Counted from the stretch's first letter, positions 1 through 11,569 are shown. The stretch: 64,000 bases of DNA from Adiantum capillus-veneris (GCA_014529385.2 CM043942.1:56295340-56359339); one strand, 5' to 3'. The notes: generated by a model from the sequence alone, not told the origin. Numbers and translations are program-made.

Positions 1-420
1 AATGCACATATGCCCCATTCTGTTGCAAACGCTGTTTTGTAATGATCTTCTAGTTTGACCCCCAATTGGTTATAACCAGAGAATCCGTCCATAAAGCTAT
101 AGGCCAGCTTGCTTGCTACTCGTTCCAGGACATGTTCCGTGATAGGAAGAGGATAGTTGTCCCTTATTGTTGCTGCATTCACCTTTTTGAGATTCACATA
201 CACTCATAATTTCCCATTTTTCTTAGGTACCACCACGATCGGCGACACGCAGTCTGTGTGCTCTATCTCATAAATAAATTCAGCCTCCATAAGTTTGTCT
301 ATCTCTTCCTTGATCCTTTTGGCAAATGTCTGATTGTACGTGTATGGGCGTTGTTTGCTTGGCTTTGCATCCAACTTCAGAGGGATTGAATGTTCACAAA
401 TGTTAGGATCCACCCCCTTC
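1..420 (-). mobile_element. E1 reverse transcriptase, N-terminal part
   Basis: The minus strand shows the entry region of a Ty3 RT: EAEFIYEIEHTDCVSPIVVV with PKKNGKL, then NYPLPITEHVLERVA and SFMDGFSGYNQL, then TAFATEWGICA at the window edge. These are the fingers and palm motifs upstream of the catalytic (F/Y)xDD box, which is outside the window. It copies element RNA into DNA in the particle. It is part of the broken E1. Confidence 0.85.
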
Positions 421-599
421 AGATCTTTGTATGACCAAGCAAATACATCACGAAATTATTTAAGCGTTTTGATCAGTAAGTCCTCTTGTTCCTGGCTTAG
501 TTCAGTAGCAATGTAAGCAGGTCGAGGACTTTCTCCTGGCTCTGCTAGGTCTATTTTCTTGGCGTTCTCTGGCCCATCATAGGACTCGTTGGATTTAGG

Positions 600-1734
600 C
601 TCTCTCATTGGTTGCTGGACCACCAATTTTCTTTCCTGAATGGTGTACTTACAATAGTGAGGAGGTACATCTATCTTTTTAGTCCCATCACTAGCGTTCG
701 ATCCATCGCTACTTTCATTTCAGTTGTCCATACATTTTTCAGCTTTTGCTTCAAATCATTGTATCGCTTTTTCCGCTCAACTTTCGTTATAATTGGATCT
801 CCAAAGACATCCAATATTTCTATTGCAACTCTTTTTTTTGCCTTGCTGGTTTTCTTAAGTGTCAACAGTCTTACCTTACAACCTGGGTCTTCAGCAACCT
901 TAAGAAATCTTCCTGAAACTTTATCCTTAGCACAATCAACAGCATGAATATTCATAAGGAAATGTGTCTTACTCCTAAAACCAGGCATAGGTCTAAGCCT
1001 AGTTGCTAGACTATTATGGTGTCGCCTACTCTTGTATCTTTTTTGTCGTCTCACACTTTTGTTTGGGAAGTTGTAAAAGATGTCATTGTCTTGATCCTGA
1101 TGGTCGTCTTCCTCCGTATTTTCGACTTCTCATCGTCTGCATTATCTTCGTTTTCACATTGATTAGAAGAATCATAAAATTATTTTTCATCCTGCTCGAT
1201 GTTTTTTGTGGGGATGTCCACATAACCCACTATCTTAATATCAAGTTTCGTTTCCGTTTGATTGATCCTCGTATTCTCGGTGTCTCCTTCGTCCTCGTCT
1301 TCCTCCACAATTTTCCTCAACATGTAGTATGGTATGATATCGTAGCCATTCTCGTCACAAAATTTTGTGGGAGTGACTTCATTGACGCATACATCTAATG
1401 TAGCCAACATTTGAGACCATTCTAGGGGTTCGAGCTTCTCTTCAGGGAAGGGTTCTCGTATATAGGCATCGTCTTCCAATACCCTCTCTAGTGTCCCTTC
1501 ATTGTGATCAAATTCACTACATTGAGATGCTCTGCACATCCATATCTCCTTTTTCTTACAGAGCCACGCTGGAACTTCTGATCCACTAATGGTGGGCGGC
1601 TGAGTTAAATTCTTCCACAGGTGTTCTCATGACATCATGGTAGCTATGATTCCTCATAGTTACACATGTAGTGGTTTCAGCATGTCTTAGATACAAATAA
1701 TCATACCCCCAGTCCTGCACCATCTTGAGATGCC
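600..1734 (-). mobile_element. E1 protease-to-RT spacer with two conserved blocks
   Basis: Between protease and RT lies over 1 kb of coding-like DNA that I cannot assign to a known domain. Two stretches are conserved in A: LEPLEWSQMLATLDVCVN...FCDENGYDIIP (about 1330-1435) and MPGFRSKTHFLMNIHA (about 940-1000), matching LEPFEWTQILVTMDVCVN...FCNEDGYDIIP and MPSFSSKTQFLMQIDA at 43800-44280. Amino-acid conservation against a diverged nucleotide background suggests this was once functional pol sequence. The region is broken. Confidence 0.6.
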
Positions 1735-3045
1735 TCATGAACGGCCTACCAGGATAATTTCATAATTGTTTTTCTTGCCTAAATCTACTATGGCAAATGT
1801 ATGTTCGTACTCTATGCCACATGAAGATACCACAATTGCCTCAAGCAATCCTATAGGCCTTTCTATGTGCCCATCCGCTAGTTGCAATTTCATTCTAGTT
1901 GTTCGTATTGCCGGTTTTCCCCACTTTTCCCATAGTAATTTTGTAGCAATGGCAATGCCAGCTCCACTATCAAGTATGGCCTTAGTCTCTATGCCGTTAT
2001 ACTCGATTGGTAGAGTAGTGTTGCCATATTCACCCTCACAATACTCTCTGACCTTGTTGAGAGGCACCGGTCTAGTGTTGACTCTCTTCGGTTCTGTGTC
2101 ATTAAGCTCAGTTTTGAAGAACTTAAGAGGCGTTCTTATACCATATTTTTCAAGAAATTTGCCCACTTCCGTCCACATGCTTGGCCTAATTTTTAACAAT
2201 TCTTCCAATGTGATTGTACACTTGACCGGAGTGGACAACAAGTCTGTCAAGATTTTAGTGTCCAATTGATTTGACCCCCCTATTCTTTGAGAAGGTACCC
2301 TTCGAATTTCTGACCTTGCCTCGTAGTCTCCCATGTATGGCGGAAAAGTTCTGAGTGATGTTGGTCTGCTATCTTCGGATGCAACTAAACCATTATCCCC
2401 TTGAAATGATTTAGCGTCTAAATCCCATGGAGGCTTATTCAAGTTCAACTCCGAGAAAGGAGCTGACTCGACTGTTTTTGTCTCATTTTTTTCTTGAGCT
2501 TTCCTCACCATTTCCCATAGCTCTTCGGGCCAATTTTCTTCCACAATGGGTGTATATGGTGGAAAATCTTTCAGGGATTCATCAGTGCTATTAGGCACGA
2601 TTCTTGCATCCTCTACATCAGGCAAGGATTTAATGTTTTCTATCTTGTCAAGTACCCTTTGTTCAGTTTTGATAGGTGTTTCATTGTTTGGTGGTTTGAT
2701 TATTCTATCTCTCACTTCCATAGGTGGAGGCTCTAGTAAGGCTTGTGTAGTTTCAATCAACTGCTTACACATCTCTAGTCTCTGTTTTCCTATCTCTGGA
2801 TATGGATATGCCATCCACCTTTGCTCTAGAGTCTGTCTGTTTTTCAATCTTGCTTCATATGCTTGCAAGATTGCATCTAAGGGTTCATTGACCTTATCTA
2901 CCAATACAGACCCTCCTAAGCTTGCGCTCCTTGGTCCCTCCGTCGATTTTAGAGAGTCAGAATCTCTTTGCTGTTTAAGTTGCTCTTGAGCTATTGTTAG
3001 CTCAGCTTCTACAGCTTTCTGTTTTCGCTCACGTCTAGCTTTCAT
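1735..3045 (-). mobile_element. E1 post-gag region and retropepsin
   Basis: The first two thirds are charged and low in similarity to known domains, with the phrase DKVNEPLDAILQAYEA that recurs in A as DKSSEPINAAFEAYQA. The final third (about 1740-2050) is an aspartic protease: AILDSGAGIAIATK carries the catalytic D-S-G triad, followed by a flap-like LQLADGHIERPIGLLE segment and the closing EIIL block. It would cut the polyprotein inside virus-like particles. Protein-level similarity to the A protease (LQLADGHIERPLGLLE) is high. Confidence 0.8.
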
Positions 3046-3239
3046 TTTTGCTCTTCGTTCTTTCCAACGATTATCACGATTGACGCTAGACTTGTCAGTC
3101 TTGATTTACTCTTGATTTTCATCGTTACTCTTGGGTTGATTGTCATTTTTCCTTGTTTGGGCTCTCGTCAAGACCTTAACAGGAATCGTAGTTTCATTTT
3201 TGACCCTCCACTGGAAGGCAGTGCTCCCAGCATATTCAA

Positions 3240-5880
3240 AGTAGTCTTTGCTCCTTTGCTTAGGTTCTTAGGGCAATCAGGAATCAAGTGAGTAATTCCA
3301 CACTCGGTGCAATATGCGTTGACCCTGATGATTTCATCATGAGGACAGTCCCTCAGCCAATGGTCTCCACCACACTTGTAGCATGGTCCCTTAGGCTGTT
3401 GAGGTGCTCCTTGAGCTCCTCTTTGTTGGTGTGCATGCCTCTACCCGCTCATGCCTCCGTTGGCTATGAACAACAATGTTCGTTCATCCAATCTATATCT
3501 TGCTTCTCCCGCTGCCTGTGCATCAGTTGGTGGTCCTGTATTTCCTATCATGCTCCATGGTTCTGGTGTGGAGGGTTCTTCCGGTGGAAAATAGACAGGA
3601 TTTGCAGCATATCCATTGGGATCTTCGTAGTATGCATGCATAGGCACCAAAGCCTTCTCTTTTGATTCGGTTATAATGTTGGTGTGTATCTTATGCCGAC
3701 TGGTCGTAATCCTGGTAGGGGTGTTTATTGTCCCAACACTGGTTGTGGTCTTTCTACACCTACAGGTCCTGGTAGGTTGCTTGTTTGATATCTAGGCATT
3801 GGTGAAACTTGAGGAGATGCCACCTGAGCTTGGGGAGCGTATGGTCGTTCTCTCACATATCCCTTGTTATAATAACATTCCTCCGTCCCATCGTTTGTCC
3901 ATTTTTGTTCAATCGCACACCATTTTGGCTGTTTAGCTTGTGGTTTGGCATACAAGTTAATCTTTTTTAGCACTTTCTCTACAAGCTGCTCTTGGCTTAC
4001 AGCTACTTCTCCTTTCGGTGTTGTCCTAGCAGACTTGCTTCCACTTTGTTGTGAGGAGGAATCATTGTCAAGATCCTTGAACTCACCCTCTTTGTAGACC
4101 GCACAATTGTCTACAAGGTAAAGAGCCTCCTTGGTTAACTTATTCAACATCGTGCTCCTCTTCATATGTAAGTCCTTTAGGAGATCTGCATTCCTTAGTC
4201 CTTGGATAAATATAAGCATAAGTCTGGACTGAGTTGGCAGTTCTTCCACAGGGCAGAACTTAACATATCTTTTTAGTCGTAGGACTGCCTTTCGCACAGA
4301 TTCTCCATCTTTCTATTTGAATTTATGGATTTGTGTGACTGTATTATGAGCTATTCCCCTTTGTGAGAATTCTTTGATAAACTCGTCAAACACTTTCTCC
4401 ATAGACTCAAAGTCTCTTCGCTCCACAGAGTCAAACCAAGTAGCAGCATCATCCTCTAAGGTTAATCCAAACCCTGCAAATTGGGTAGGGAAGTCTAACA
4501 CCTCTTCAACTCTAATTACACGCACAAAGGCTGCTACATGATCTCTTGGATCCCTGTTTCCCGTGTATTTCTTGTTTACCCATTTTTGCACTTGAGAAGG
4601 TCTAATTCTACGATGGTCCACAAATCTCATCATTGGATCTCCACGTCCTAGTCAATATACCTCCTCTTGTCTTCTGTAGTGGCCCGATTCCTCTCCCCAG
4701 TGGTGCTCCTAAGCCATAATTTCTAAAAGTTCTTGCAAGAGATGGTTCATCTCTCCAAAATCTTTCTATGGGTGGTCTTCTTGGCTCTGTTGACCCTTGA
4801 GTCTTTGGCCTACTCTCTCCTTGATACCGTGAATAGAGTGGTGTTTCTTGTAAATCCCTTAGCCCTCGTGCGGCTTGATAACCATCTTGGTTTTGGTCTT
4901 GTTCTAATGTTGCACTTTGTTGAAGCCATGCCTGTAACGATGGCTGGGTAGCTGGTTGGTCCTGGTTGTTGAACATCGGTTGTCGGGTAGAATGTGAGGT
5001 CATGTCATACTCTTTTGAAAAGGGATTTGTCGACTTGCTAGGGGTGTAGGTGGCTCTTAGCACTTCGTCGGAGGCATATGTTGATGCTCCTGGAACTGTT
5101 GTCTTTTCTACCTCCTCTGGGAGAATACGTTTGTATTCTCGCCCGTATCTATCAACAAAAACAATATCCTTCCCCATAGTAGTTTCATAAGAGAATAAGT
5201 AAAGAACCTTGTCTTTGCTTAATTCGTTTGGGTAGGGTTCCTTGCATCGAAAGTAAGAGACTATTCCCTCGCTCTCATGCTTGTAAATCCCCACATTCTC
5301 ATTATAGGTTGAGACCCTGGTTGTTTTCTTATCATACATAAAAAGCGCTCCAGGTCGATCAATGTTAGGAGGCGGTTCTTGGGTTTCTGAAACCATTTTC
5401 CCTTTTGCCACGTTATCTCCATATCTGTTATAATCCTCAGGGTTACTAACTATCAGATAGTGGTTTCCCTTTTCGTCTCGGAATCTATCTCCATCATCAT
5501 AGACTCGAATTATCTCCAGTCTCTGAGCCGGTCTTTCTTCAATACAAATACACTTGCGTCCTCAATAGTCAGAATAAACTAAGGCTCCCCTCGAGTTTGT
5601 TCCTTCTAAAAGATTATAGTGAACTTGGTATCGTTTAAAGGATTTAGGGAGGTGCTTACCCTGGCATTGGTCCTTCACCATAGAAACCTCCTGGCTGTTG
5701 ACTCCCCATCATGATGAAGGACTTGCCGGACGAAGTGTCAGTATCACTACCCTCCTCAATGATCGGTGCTAATGGGTCTAGTCTTGTCTGAGTTACACTC
5801 TCTTCAGTGGACGTGGTGCTTACTTGACTTTTGACACTTTTAGCTCCTGACTTAAAAAAGGCTCCTGACCTTAAATACAT
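3240..5880 (-). mobile_element. E1 gag region
   Basis: Starts at 5880 with MYLRSG, the N-terminal signature shared with M (MHLRSGRV), A and B (MNLRSGRV). A middle block near 4600-5400 has the FRCKEPYPNEL and KILPEE-type text that parallels the MA-like block of A. A capsid-like block at about 4310-4630 contains FGLTLEDDAATWFDSV, parallel to FGMTLEGEALTWFQNI of A. Two CCHC zinc knuckles at about 3265-3395 (C-Y-K-C-G-G-D-H-W-L-R-D-C and C-T-E-C-G-I-T-H-L-I-P-D-C) mark the nucleocapsid end. It is a structural polyprotein that packages element RNA; here it is a fossil with several breaks. Confidence 0.75.
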
Positions 5881-6181
5881 AAGAATGAAAGCTGGGTTGC
5901 AAACTTAAAGCTTACGTGGACTCCTTCTTCCTGTGCGGCTCTATGATGATCTCCTTCTGGGATCTACACAAGTATGGTTAGTCTGTTCACAAGGGTTTTC
6001 CTTGAACCAGGAAAAATCTTTCAATTATGTACAACAATCACTTTTTCTTTTTTTTTTATGACAACTAGTTAGTCTTCTGGTGGTCCAATTTCAAATGTGA
6101 AATGATGGCTGGGATCTATGTGAAGAGTATGTCCTAGCAGTACAGTCACAGCTTGCAAAATTATCTGAATCACCCTTTTCG

Positions 6182-6789
6182 AGTCTATCACGATAGACTG
6201 GTAGATTACTCAGCATAAGTAAAATTATGACTTTACCTTTGAGTTCCCCTTACTCTCTAGAGTCTATCCCTTAAGTTTTATGAAGTTTGGACACTTGGTT
6301 TGGGTTCTGGGCCAATTTTAGTGTTTTTGTCAGAGCCTGATTCTCTATCTGGGCCTTAGATTCACTTTCAATGATCTAAACACCTTGAAATATTTGGTGT
6401 GTATGCTATTTAGGCTCTGCTTAAGCTCTCCCTAGGGGGAATTTAAAAAATAAGGTCCTTAGCAGCAGCTTCCCCAGTCTATCGCGATAGACTCAGCAGG
6501 TTCTCCAATGTTGGCCTTTTTCACAAGTTATCTCCACAGCTGGTTCCCCCACTCCCTGTATAGTGCATTGACAAGTTTGTGCACTGTTTGGACATTTGGT
6601 CAAAGCCTTCTTGCCCTTGTCTCTAAATTCAGACTCTAAAACACCAGTTTTGAAATTTTGTGGTCAAGATGGTGTTCGAATTCACTCAATTTTGTGAGCA
6701 CCCTTGTATTAATGTGTTAAACCTGTGGTATAAAGGGTTTTTCCAGTTGTTAGTCTATCTCAAAAGTCACTAGTCTAACGCGATAGACT
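6182..6789. repeat. Three AGTCTATCGCGATAGACT palindromes at about 295-bp spacing (E1 leader)
   Basis: Copies lie at 6182-6199, 6476-6493 (perfect) and 6772-6789, each differing from the perfect 18-bp palindrome by at most one or two bases. Starts are 294 and 296 bp apart. A half-degenerate copy (GACGCGATAGACT) lies inside the LTR at 7861-7873. The spacing and the central ATCGCGAT match the palindromes in the leaders of A and B. Confidence 0.85.
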
Positions 6790-7505
6790 CACCAAAGGGC
6801 AATTGGAATGTGATTTTTTTTCTATTTTTGGACAGTTGTGTTCCCTATGCTCATATAAGTCTATCCCCTGAGTTTCATTGAATTTGGACTTATTTTGACC
6901 TTGGACTCAAGCACTTGACAAATTTCACTTTTCCATGGCAATTCACAACTCAAATGCACTTAAAGTGATGCAAATTTGATGCCACTTCATCTTAAGCTTG
7001 TGAATATCAGTTATTCCACATGACACAATCAGTTTTACCCCCGGCTAGTGGTTATATCTCTTCTTGGCCTCTCTAGGTTCACTTAGTGTTTTCTTATGAC
7101 AATCACTTATTTCTTTTTGTTGGTAAGCGTTGGATCATAAATTCAAATGTCTACTCTTTTCACCCCCTTAAAGAGTATATGGTGTGGGTTTTGCTTTCAA
7201 GGCAAGCAAACAACCTTATTGTTTCTTCTTTTTGTTCGTTTTGCGTTTTTACAGCGTTTTTCTAAACTATTTCTACACAACCATAACAAGCACTCAAAAC
7301 CATAAAACCATAGCTCCACATTATCCTACCTAACTAAATCTAACTAGTCACAGACCCTCGGCAAGACACAGGCTTCCTGGCTATCCACTAGACCTCAGGA
7401 TACCCTATCCTGGATCTTGTTCTAAAATTTTAATCTCTCTGTAGTCAAAACTAAAGTAAGCTAACCATCACACGAGTGACGTAGATCTCCCTACTTAAGG
7501 TCTTG

Positions 7506-7525
7506 TGTCCCGGGCAGCGGCACCA
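7506..7525 (-). other. Primer-binding site of E1
   Basis: Minus strand reads TGGTGCCGCTGCCCGGGACA one base inside the LTR end. It resembles the tRNA-Asp-type primer site (TGGCGCCGTTGCCGGGGA) seen in the other OTA elements here, with a few differences. It fixes the 3' border of the 5' LTR. Confidence 0.75.
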
Positions 7526-8120
7526 ATGTTTTAGGGCAAACTACTCCCCTGTTCATGCTCACAAGCACGACACAGACAACATACTTATCATCCAATGACA
7601 CGACTAACCCGTAGGTGCACAGAGGCAATCTCGTTAGCTTGTCAGGCTGAGACCAACCTACACATACGCACTTCTATGATGCATCAATCATTAACCCTTG
7701 TTGACTGTAACCCACTATATCCCTAAACGCTCATAACACCGTTTACACATCAAATGAACTCGGAATTGCTTCAAACTTGCTAGGCACCATCCTCTCACTA
7801 GGATATACTTACCTATAAGTCTAATCTCACCAGATTTTAACCCTAGTTATCTCGAATACAGACGCGATAGACTCATAGGTCATAATCTAAAAGTGTGTGA
7901 AACCTAAGTCTATGAGTATCTATGTGTAGCTAATCTCTCACTCATTCCATAAAGTACTTGATTGTTGAAAACAGACACTGTTTGTGCTACTTACAAGCAA
8001 AACAAGCTCGTGGAAGGATCGCTCATGAACAGCTCGAAAATGCGAATGCGTGGCGTGGACGCGTAGCTCTCGGAGAGGCTACTGCGATAGTGTGGTCGCT
8101 TCGTGAATCCGGTGAGCCTA

Positions 8121-8564
8121 TTAGGCAAAATTTGGACTTACAAAGGGGCCCTTTAAGGAGTTTGACTTTACCTCTCTCTACCAAAATGGGCGCATGGATA
8201 AATTTTTGCAAACAAACTCCAAAGTTGGCGGAGGTTTGACAGATAGAATGTCCTCTTCAAGCTCTATCTACTGATACATAGCACGCCATGAGATTCCTCA
8301 TTTTTTAGATGATTCTTTTTTTTATTCACCTATGATGTGACCACTCTGTCGGAATCTAAGTGAATCAAAAAAAGAATCTTCTAAAATATGAGGAATCTCA
8401 TGGCGTGCTATATATCAGTAGATAGAGCTTGAAGAGGACATTCTAACTGTCAAACCTCTGCCAACTTTGAAGTTTGTTTGCAAATATTTATCAATGTGCG
8501 CGTTTTGGTAGAGAGAGGTAAAGTCAAACTCCTTAAAGGCTTTGTGAGTCCAAATTTTGCCTAA
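8121..8564. mobile_element. Foldback MITE in the E1 LTR
   Basis: A 444-bp near-palindrome with arms 8121-8329 and 8360-8564 around a 30-bp loop. The termini are TTAGGCAAAATTTGGACT and its complement; arms agree at about 90% by eye. There is no coding capacity, so it is non-autonomous. The related LTR at 15600-16400 has contiguous sequence where this element sits, which supports a true insertion. A TA target duplication (TA flanking GGCAAAATTT) is possible, but a longer one is not visible, so the superfamily (Tc1/mariner-like, PIF or Mutator foldback) is undecided. Confidence 0.75.
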
Positions 8565-8594
8565 TGGGAGATGCGCGTAGCGAAGAGGATAAGA

Positions 8595-8597
<3 letters not shown>

Positions 8598-8662
<65 letters not shown>
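8598..8662. repeat. (CT)n microsatellite
   Basis: An uninterrupted CT tract of about 65 bp in the E1 LTR. The related LTR near 16210-16230 has only a short CT-rich tract at the same place, so the tract expanded after the copies separated. Confidence 0.95.
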
Positions 8663-8664
<2 letters not shown>

Positions 8665-8942
8665 ACTCGTACGACACAGGATTAATTATTCAAATGTTAT
8701 CTCAAAAATGGTTCTAAGGTGACTTTTATACTTTAGTCACCTGAGCTCAAAAAATGTACATGGGGTTCTACTCATCATAATTACAAAGTGGAAACGCATC
8801 TGGGTCCGGGTTGACTAATTAATCTTTACATAACCCAGACAAGTGGATCAAAATGATAAGACGTCTTTGACATAAAAATGGGAATTTCATAGGCTTTACA
8901 AGGTGGGCTCATTGCAACAGTTGGACAAGTTGGGCTCCAACA

Positions 8943-10720
8943 ATCTCATGAAAGACAAATTTTATGCTCACCACTAGAAGATCCATAACCTCCAGCAGTA
9001 GTCAAAGATCACAATGACAAGACTTGAGGTAGCTAAATCTTTCAATGACACATATGAAGAGTAAATAGAGGCGAAGAATAAGAAGATGGAAGCGTTGGAA
9101 GTGGAGATTTTTTCAAAGATTGAGGAGACAGCCAAAGCTAAAGAAGAAATATAAGCCTTAAAGTTAACAACGTAGCAACAAGAGTAGTACTTGAAAGAGG
9201 TGACCATCGCTTTGCAAAATACAAGATCTTTGCTCAGAAAGTATAGGTCCAACTCAATGTAGCCAATGCTTAGTTAACACAGTCAAAGTCTACATGCCAA
9301 GAGTAGACTCAACTACTCAATCAGCTAAGGACAAACCCTTTGCGGCTACATTACAAAAAATTGATGAAGATTACAAGGCTCTTGAGCAAAATCATAAAGA
9401 CCTTGAAATAGAAATCAAGCTAGAGTAGATGCAACACCGAGAGCTCTCCAAAGGGTTTATGTAGAGACAAGAAAACTAGCAAAACGAGATAGAAAATATC
9501 AAGGAGGATCTTAGGAAAGCTCAAGTGGAAATAATAGCTCAAGCATCTACTTTCAGGGAGGACCAACCAAAACTTACAATGGGAGATGCCAACACTTTAC
9601 AATACATGAGTTTGAAGATACACCAACCACAAAAGAAAATCTCCCAAAGATTATGGTTACACAAGATGAAGTTGGTCCCTCTACACCTCCAACAACTTTG
9701 ACTGTAGCAAAAGAGACCTTACTTAAAAACCAAATAGAAGATGAAATTGAGCAAGAATGTAGGGATGCCATGTAGTGGGAAGAAATAATTCTTCATTCAA
9801 TCCATATCAATCTTCTTACAATGGACAATAGCATTGAAGAATGGCATGAGCAAGCTCTTTCTTACCCTTTGATCAAGTTTGAAGTGTTGCAAATCAAAGA
9901 GAGGCTACTCAAGGAATTCAATTCCAATCCAACAATGGTACATCCTAAGTGACATGACATTTGGTTGACCTAGCACCCAAGGTATCTAATTCTTTACACC
10001 AATGCACCAATGAATATTAGGCAAGATCTGGTGTAGTGCCCTACCCCAAGGGTCCATAGCAAGGAGAAGGATGCCATCATTAAGAAAAAGAAAACAACCT
10101 CGCTAAATTACCCATGCTTCCGACCACCACCAAATGGCAAGCCTGTTGAACAATATATGGTGGAGAATCTCTCATCTACAATAGAGCTCTTTCATGGCGT
10201 ACCAAATTGGCCTACATCATGCTGGTAAAAAATTTCAAGATGCTTCTCACATGCTTACAAACATTTCAAGATCCTTCTCACATGCTTACAAACATTTCAT
10301 CAAGCTAAATGGATAGATGCGGCATGGATGCCTTTCCTTGAAGGCAATCAAGCTTGGTTATGCTATGACCTGTTACAGCAACTATTTGAAGAGGTCTTCT
10401 ACGATTTTTATGCCAGGGTAATTTTTTTGCCCTCCTACTACATGCAAACATTTGAGGAGGCATTCTACAAGGGATTTTTCACATATAGAAGCAAGATCTT
10501 TGGCCCAGTCATCGCCAACCTCATAGCCAAATTTGTTGGCTACTCAATCATTGAACACAAGAATAGACTTACAACACATTTCATTTCTATTAGCGATAAA
10601 GAACTAAGGATCAAATACCAACATGTATTGGAGCAGAATTTCTTGCGAGCCGAAGCTCGCAAGCCCGACCACTACTTAGCACCCTAAGTAGTTGTGTTCT
10701 GGACAACACATGCAAGGAGG
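8943..10720 (+). pseudogene. Decayed coding-like block, family not recognised
   Basis: The plus strand has long stretches of coding-like composition, with Glu/Lys-rich heptad-like text at about 9000-9540 that suggests an ancestral coiled coil, then more ordinary protein-like text to about 10690, the longest open stretch being 10328-10687 (rich in aromatic residues). It is heavily interrupted. I recognise no family motif: no zinc knuckle, protease or polymerase box. A G-rich run at 10712-10726 and an LTR-like block follow it, so it may be the body of an old unclassified retroelement. A decayed host gene remains possible. Confidence 0.35.
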
Positions 10721-11090
10721 GGTGGAGTATTAGCTGCATAGCTAACATGATCATCATTGTCATCCTTTTATCCCATCAGCCACTTATTGTATCAAAACCT
10801 CATTTATTAATTTGAATTCCTGCTAAGGGCTTCCAAAATTGTAATGATTTGCAGTTCCTAGCCTTTGTACCTAGCCATTTAGTTAGGATTTCATTTTTGA
10901 TACCTTGGCTAAGGTATAAAAGCCAATTTTGCATCTTTGGACTTAAGTTTTGGATAATGAAAGTTGAGCGTATGCAGTAGTTACAATTTGATGAACTCTC
11001 ATGTTTCATTTCTTTGTCTTTCTCTTGTGTGAAGTTGCATTGCAGTTATGAGCATGCCAACGTCCTCGCAGGTGAAAGCTCTTCCTTTCT
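10721..11090 (+). repeat. LTR-like block
   Basis: A polypurine-like GCAAGGAGGGGTGGAG at about 10711-10726 is followed by a non-coding block with a TATA-like GGTATAAAAG near 10912 and an AATGAAAG poly(A)-like signal about 45 bp further on. This arrangement resembles the start of a 3' LTR belonging to the decayed block upstream. No second copy or clear TG...CA ends were found. Confidence 0.3.
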
Positions 11091-11569
11091 ATGTAAGATT
11101 ATCATGACGAAGTTGTGTTTTTAGTAGTGTCTCTCTATAGATGTTTTGGACCATAAGAGAAGATAGAGCAGGTCCTAAGACAACTATAGAGTACTTCCGA
11201 GGCCAAAACTAACTTGCCCAGAATAGTCTATTTATCTTTGATGTGATTTTTCTCGAGTGTCAAAAATGGCTTTTGAGCACATGAGATCAATAAGGATTTT
11301 TGCACATTCTAGGGAGCAAGTTTTATCACATTTGGAGCATTATAGCTATATAAAACCATTGTATTAGGCTTACGATAAGAAGGTTATCTTTTGGTGTTTG
11401 ACACACACCTAAGATGGATCTAGATGAGAGTGCACTAAACTTTGGTTTTCCAAGATATTAGCTATTGCCTCCATGAACTAGTTGGGTCAATTGTGTCCCA
11501 CGGATTGACATTTTATGTCTGCGTTTCTCGCTTTAATAGCATCAATATGATGATTCTTGGTAGCCGGCC
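11091..11569. other. Gene-free stretch, nothing recognised
   Basis: No coherent frame, terminal repeat or structural RNA was seen on either strand. Confidence 0.5.

Larger units (their letters stand above)
5881..7526 (-). other. Untranslated leader of E1 with periodic palindromes
   Basis: About 1.65 kb between the primer-binding site and the gag start without a coherent reading frame. It is built of diverged tandem units of about 295 bp; related phrases (for example around 6260 and 6860) recur at unit spacing. Three palindromes of the form AGTCTATCGCGATAGACT lie in it (see the separate entry). Long leaders are usual in this branch and may hold packaging or dimerisation signals; that role here is inference. 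Confidence 0.6.
1..8942 (-). mobile_element. E1: Ty3/gypsy OTA-type LTR retrotransposon, 5' part
   Basis: On the minus strand the order from high to low coordinate is LTR, tRNA primer-binding site, long untranslated leader, gag opening with MYLRSG, two CCHC knuckles, retropepsin, a long spacer, and the start of reverse transcriptase at the window edge. The MxLRSG gag start and the FMDGFSGYNQ block in RT are typical of the plant OTA (Tat/Athila) branch of Ty3/gypsy. The rest of pol and the 3' LTR lie outside the window. It is broken, with several interruptions in gag and pol, and is a fossil. Tat versus Athila cannot be settled because the RNase H region is missing from view. Confidence 0.85.
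7527..8942 (-). repeat. 5' LTR of E1
   Basis: On the minus strand it begins TGTTGGAGCCCAACTTG at 8942 and ends ...CCTAAAACA at 7527, immediately followed by the primer-binding site, giving the usual TG...CA ends and about 1.4 kb. A TATA-like GTATAAAAGT lies at 8722-8731 (minus). The LTR contains a 444-bp foldback MITE at 8121-8564 and a CT microsatellite at 8598-8662. A diverged relative without the MITE lies at about 15600-16400. The partner LTR is outside the window, so age cannot be estimated here. Confidence 0.75.

Noticed and set aside
7958-8239. A 93-residue open frame as a gene
   Set aside because: It lies in the E1 LTR and runs into the MITE arm; it has no coding support.
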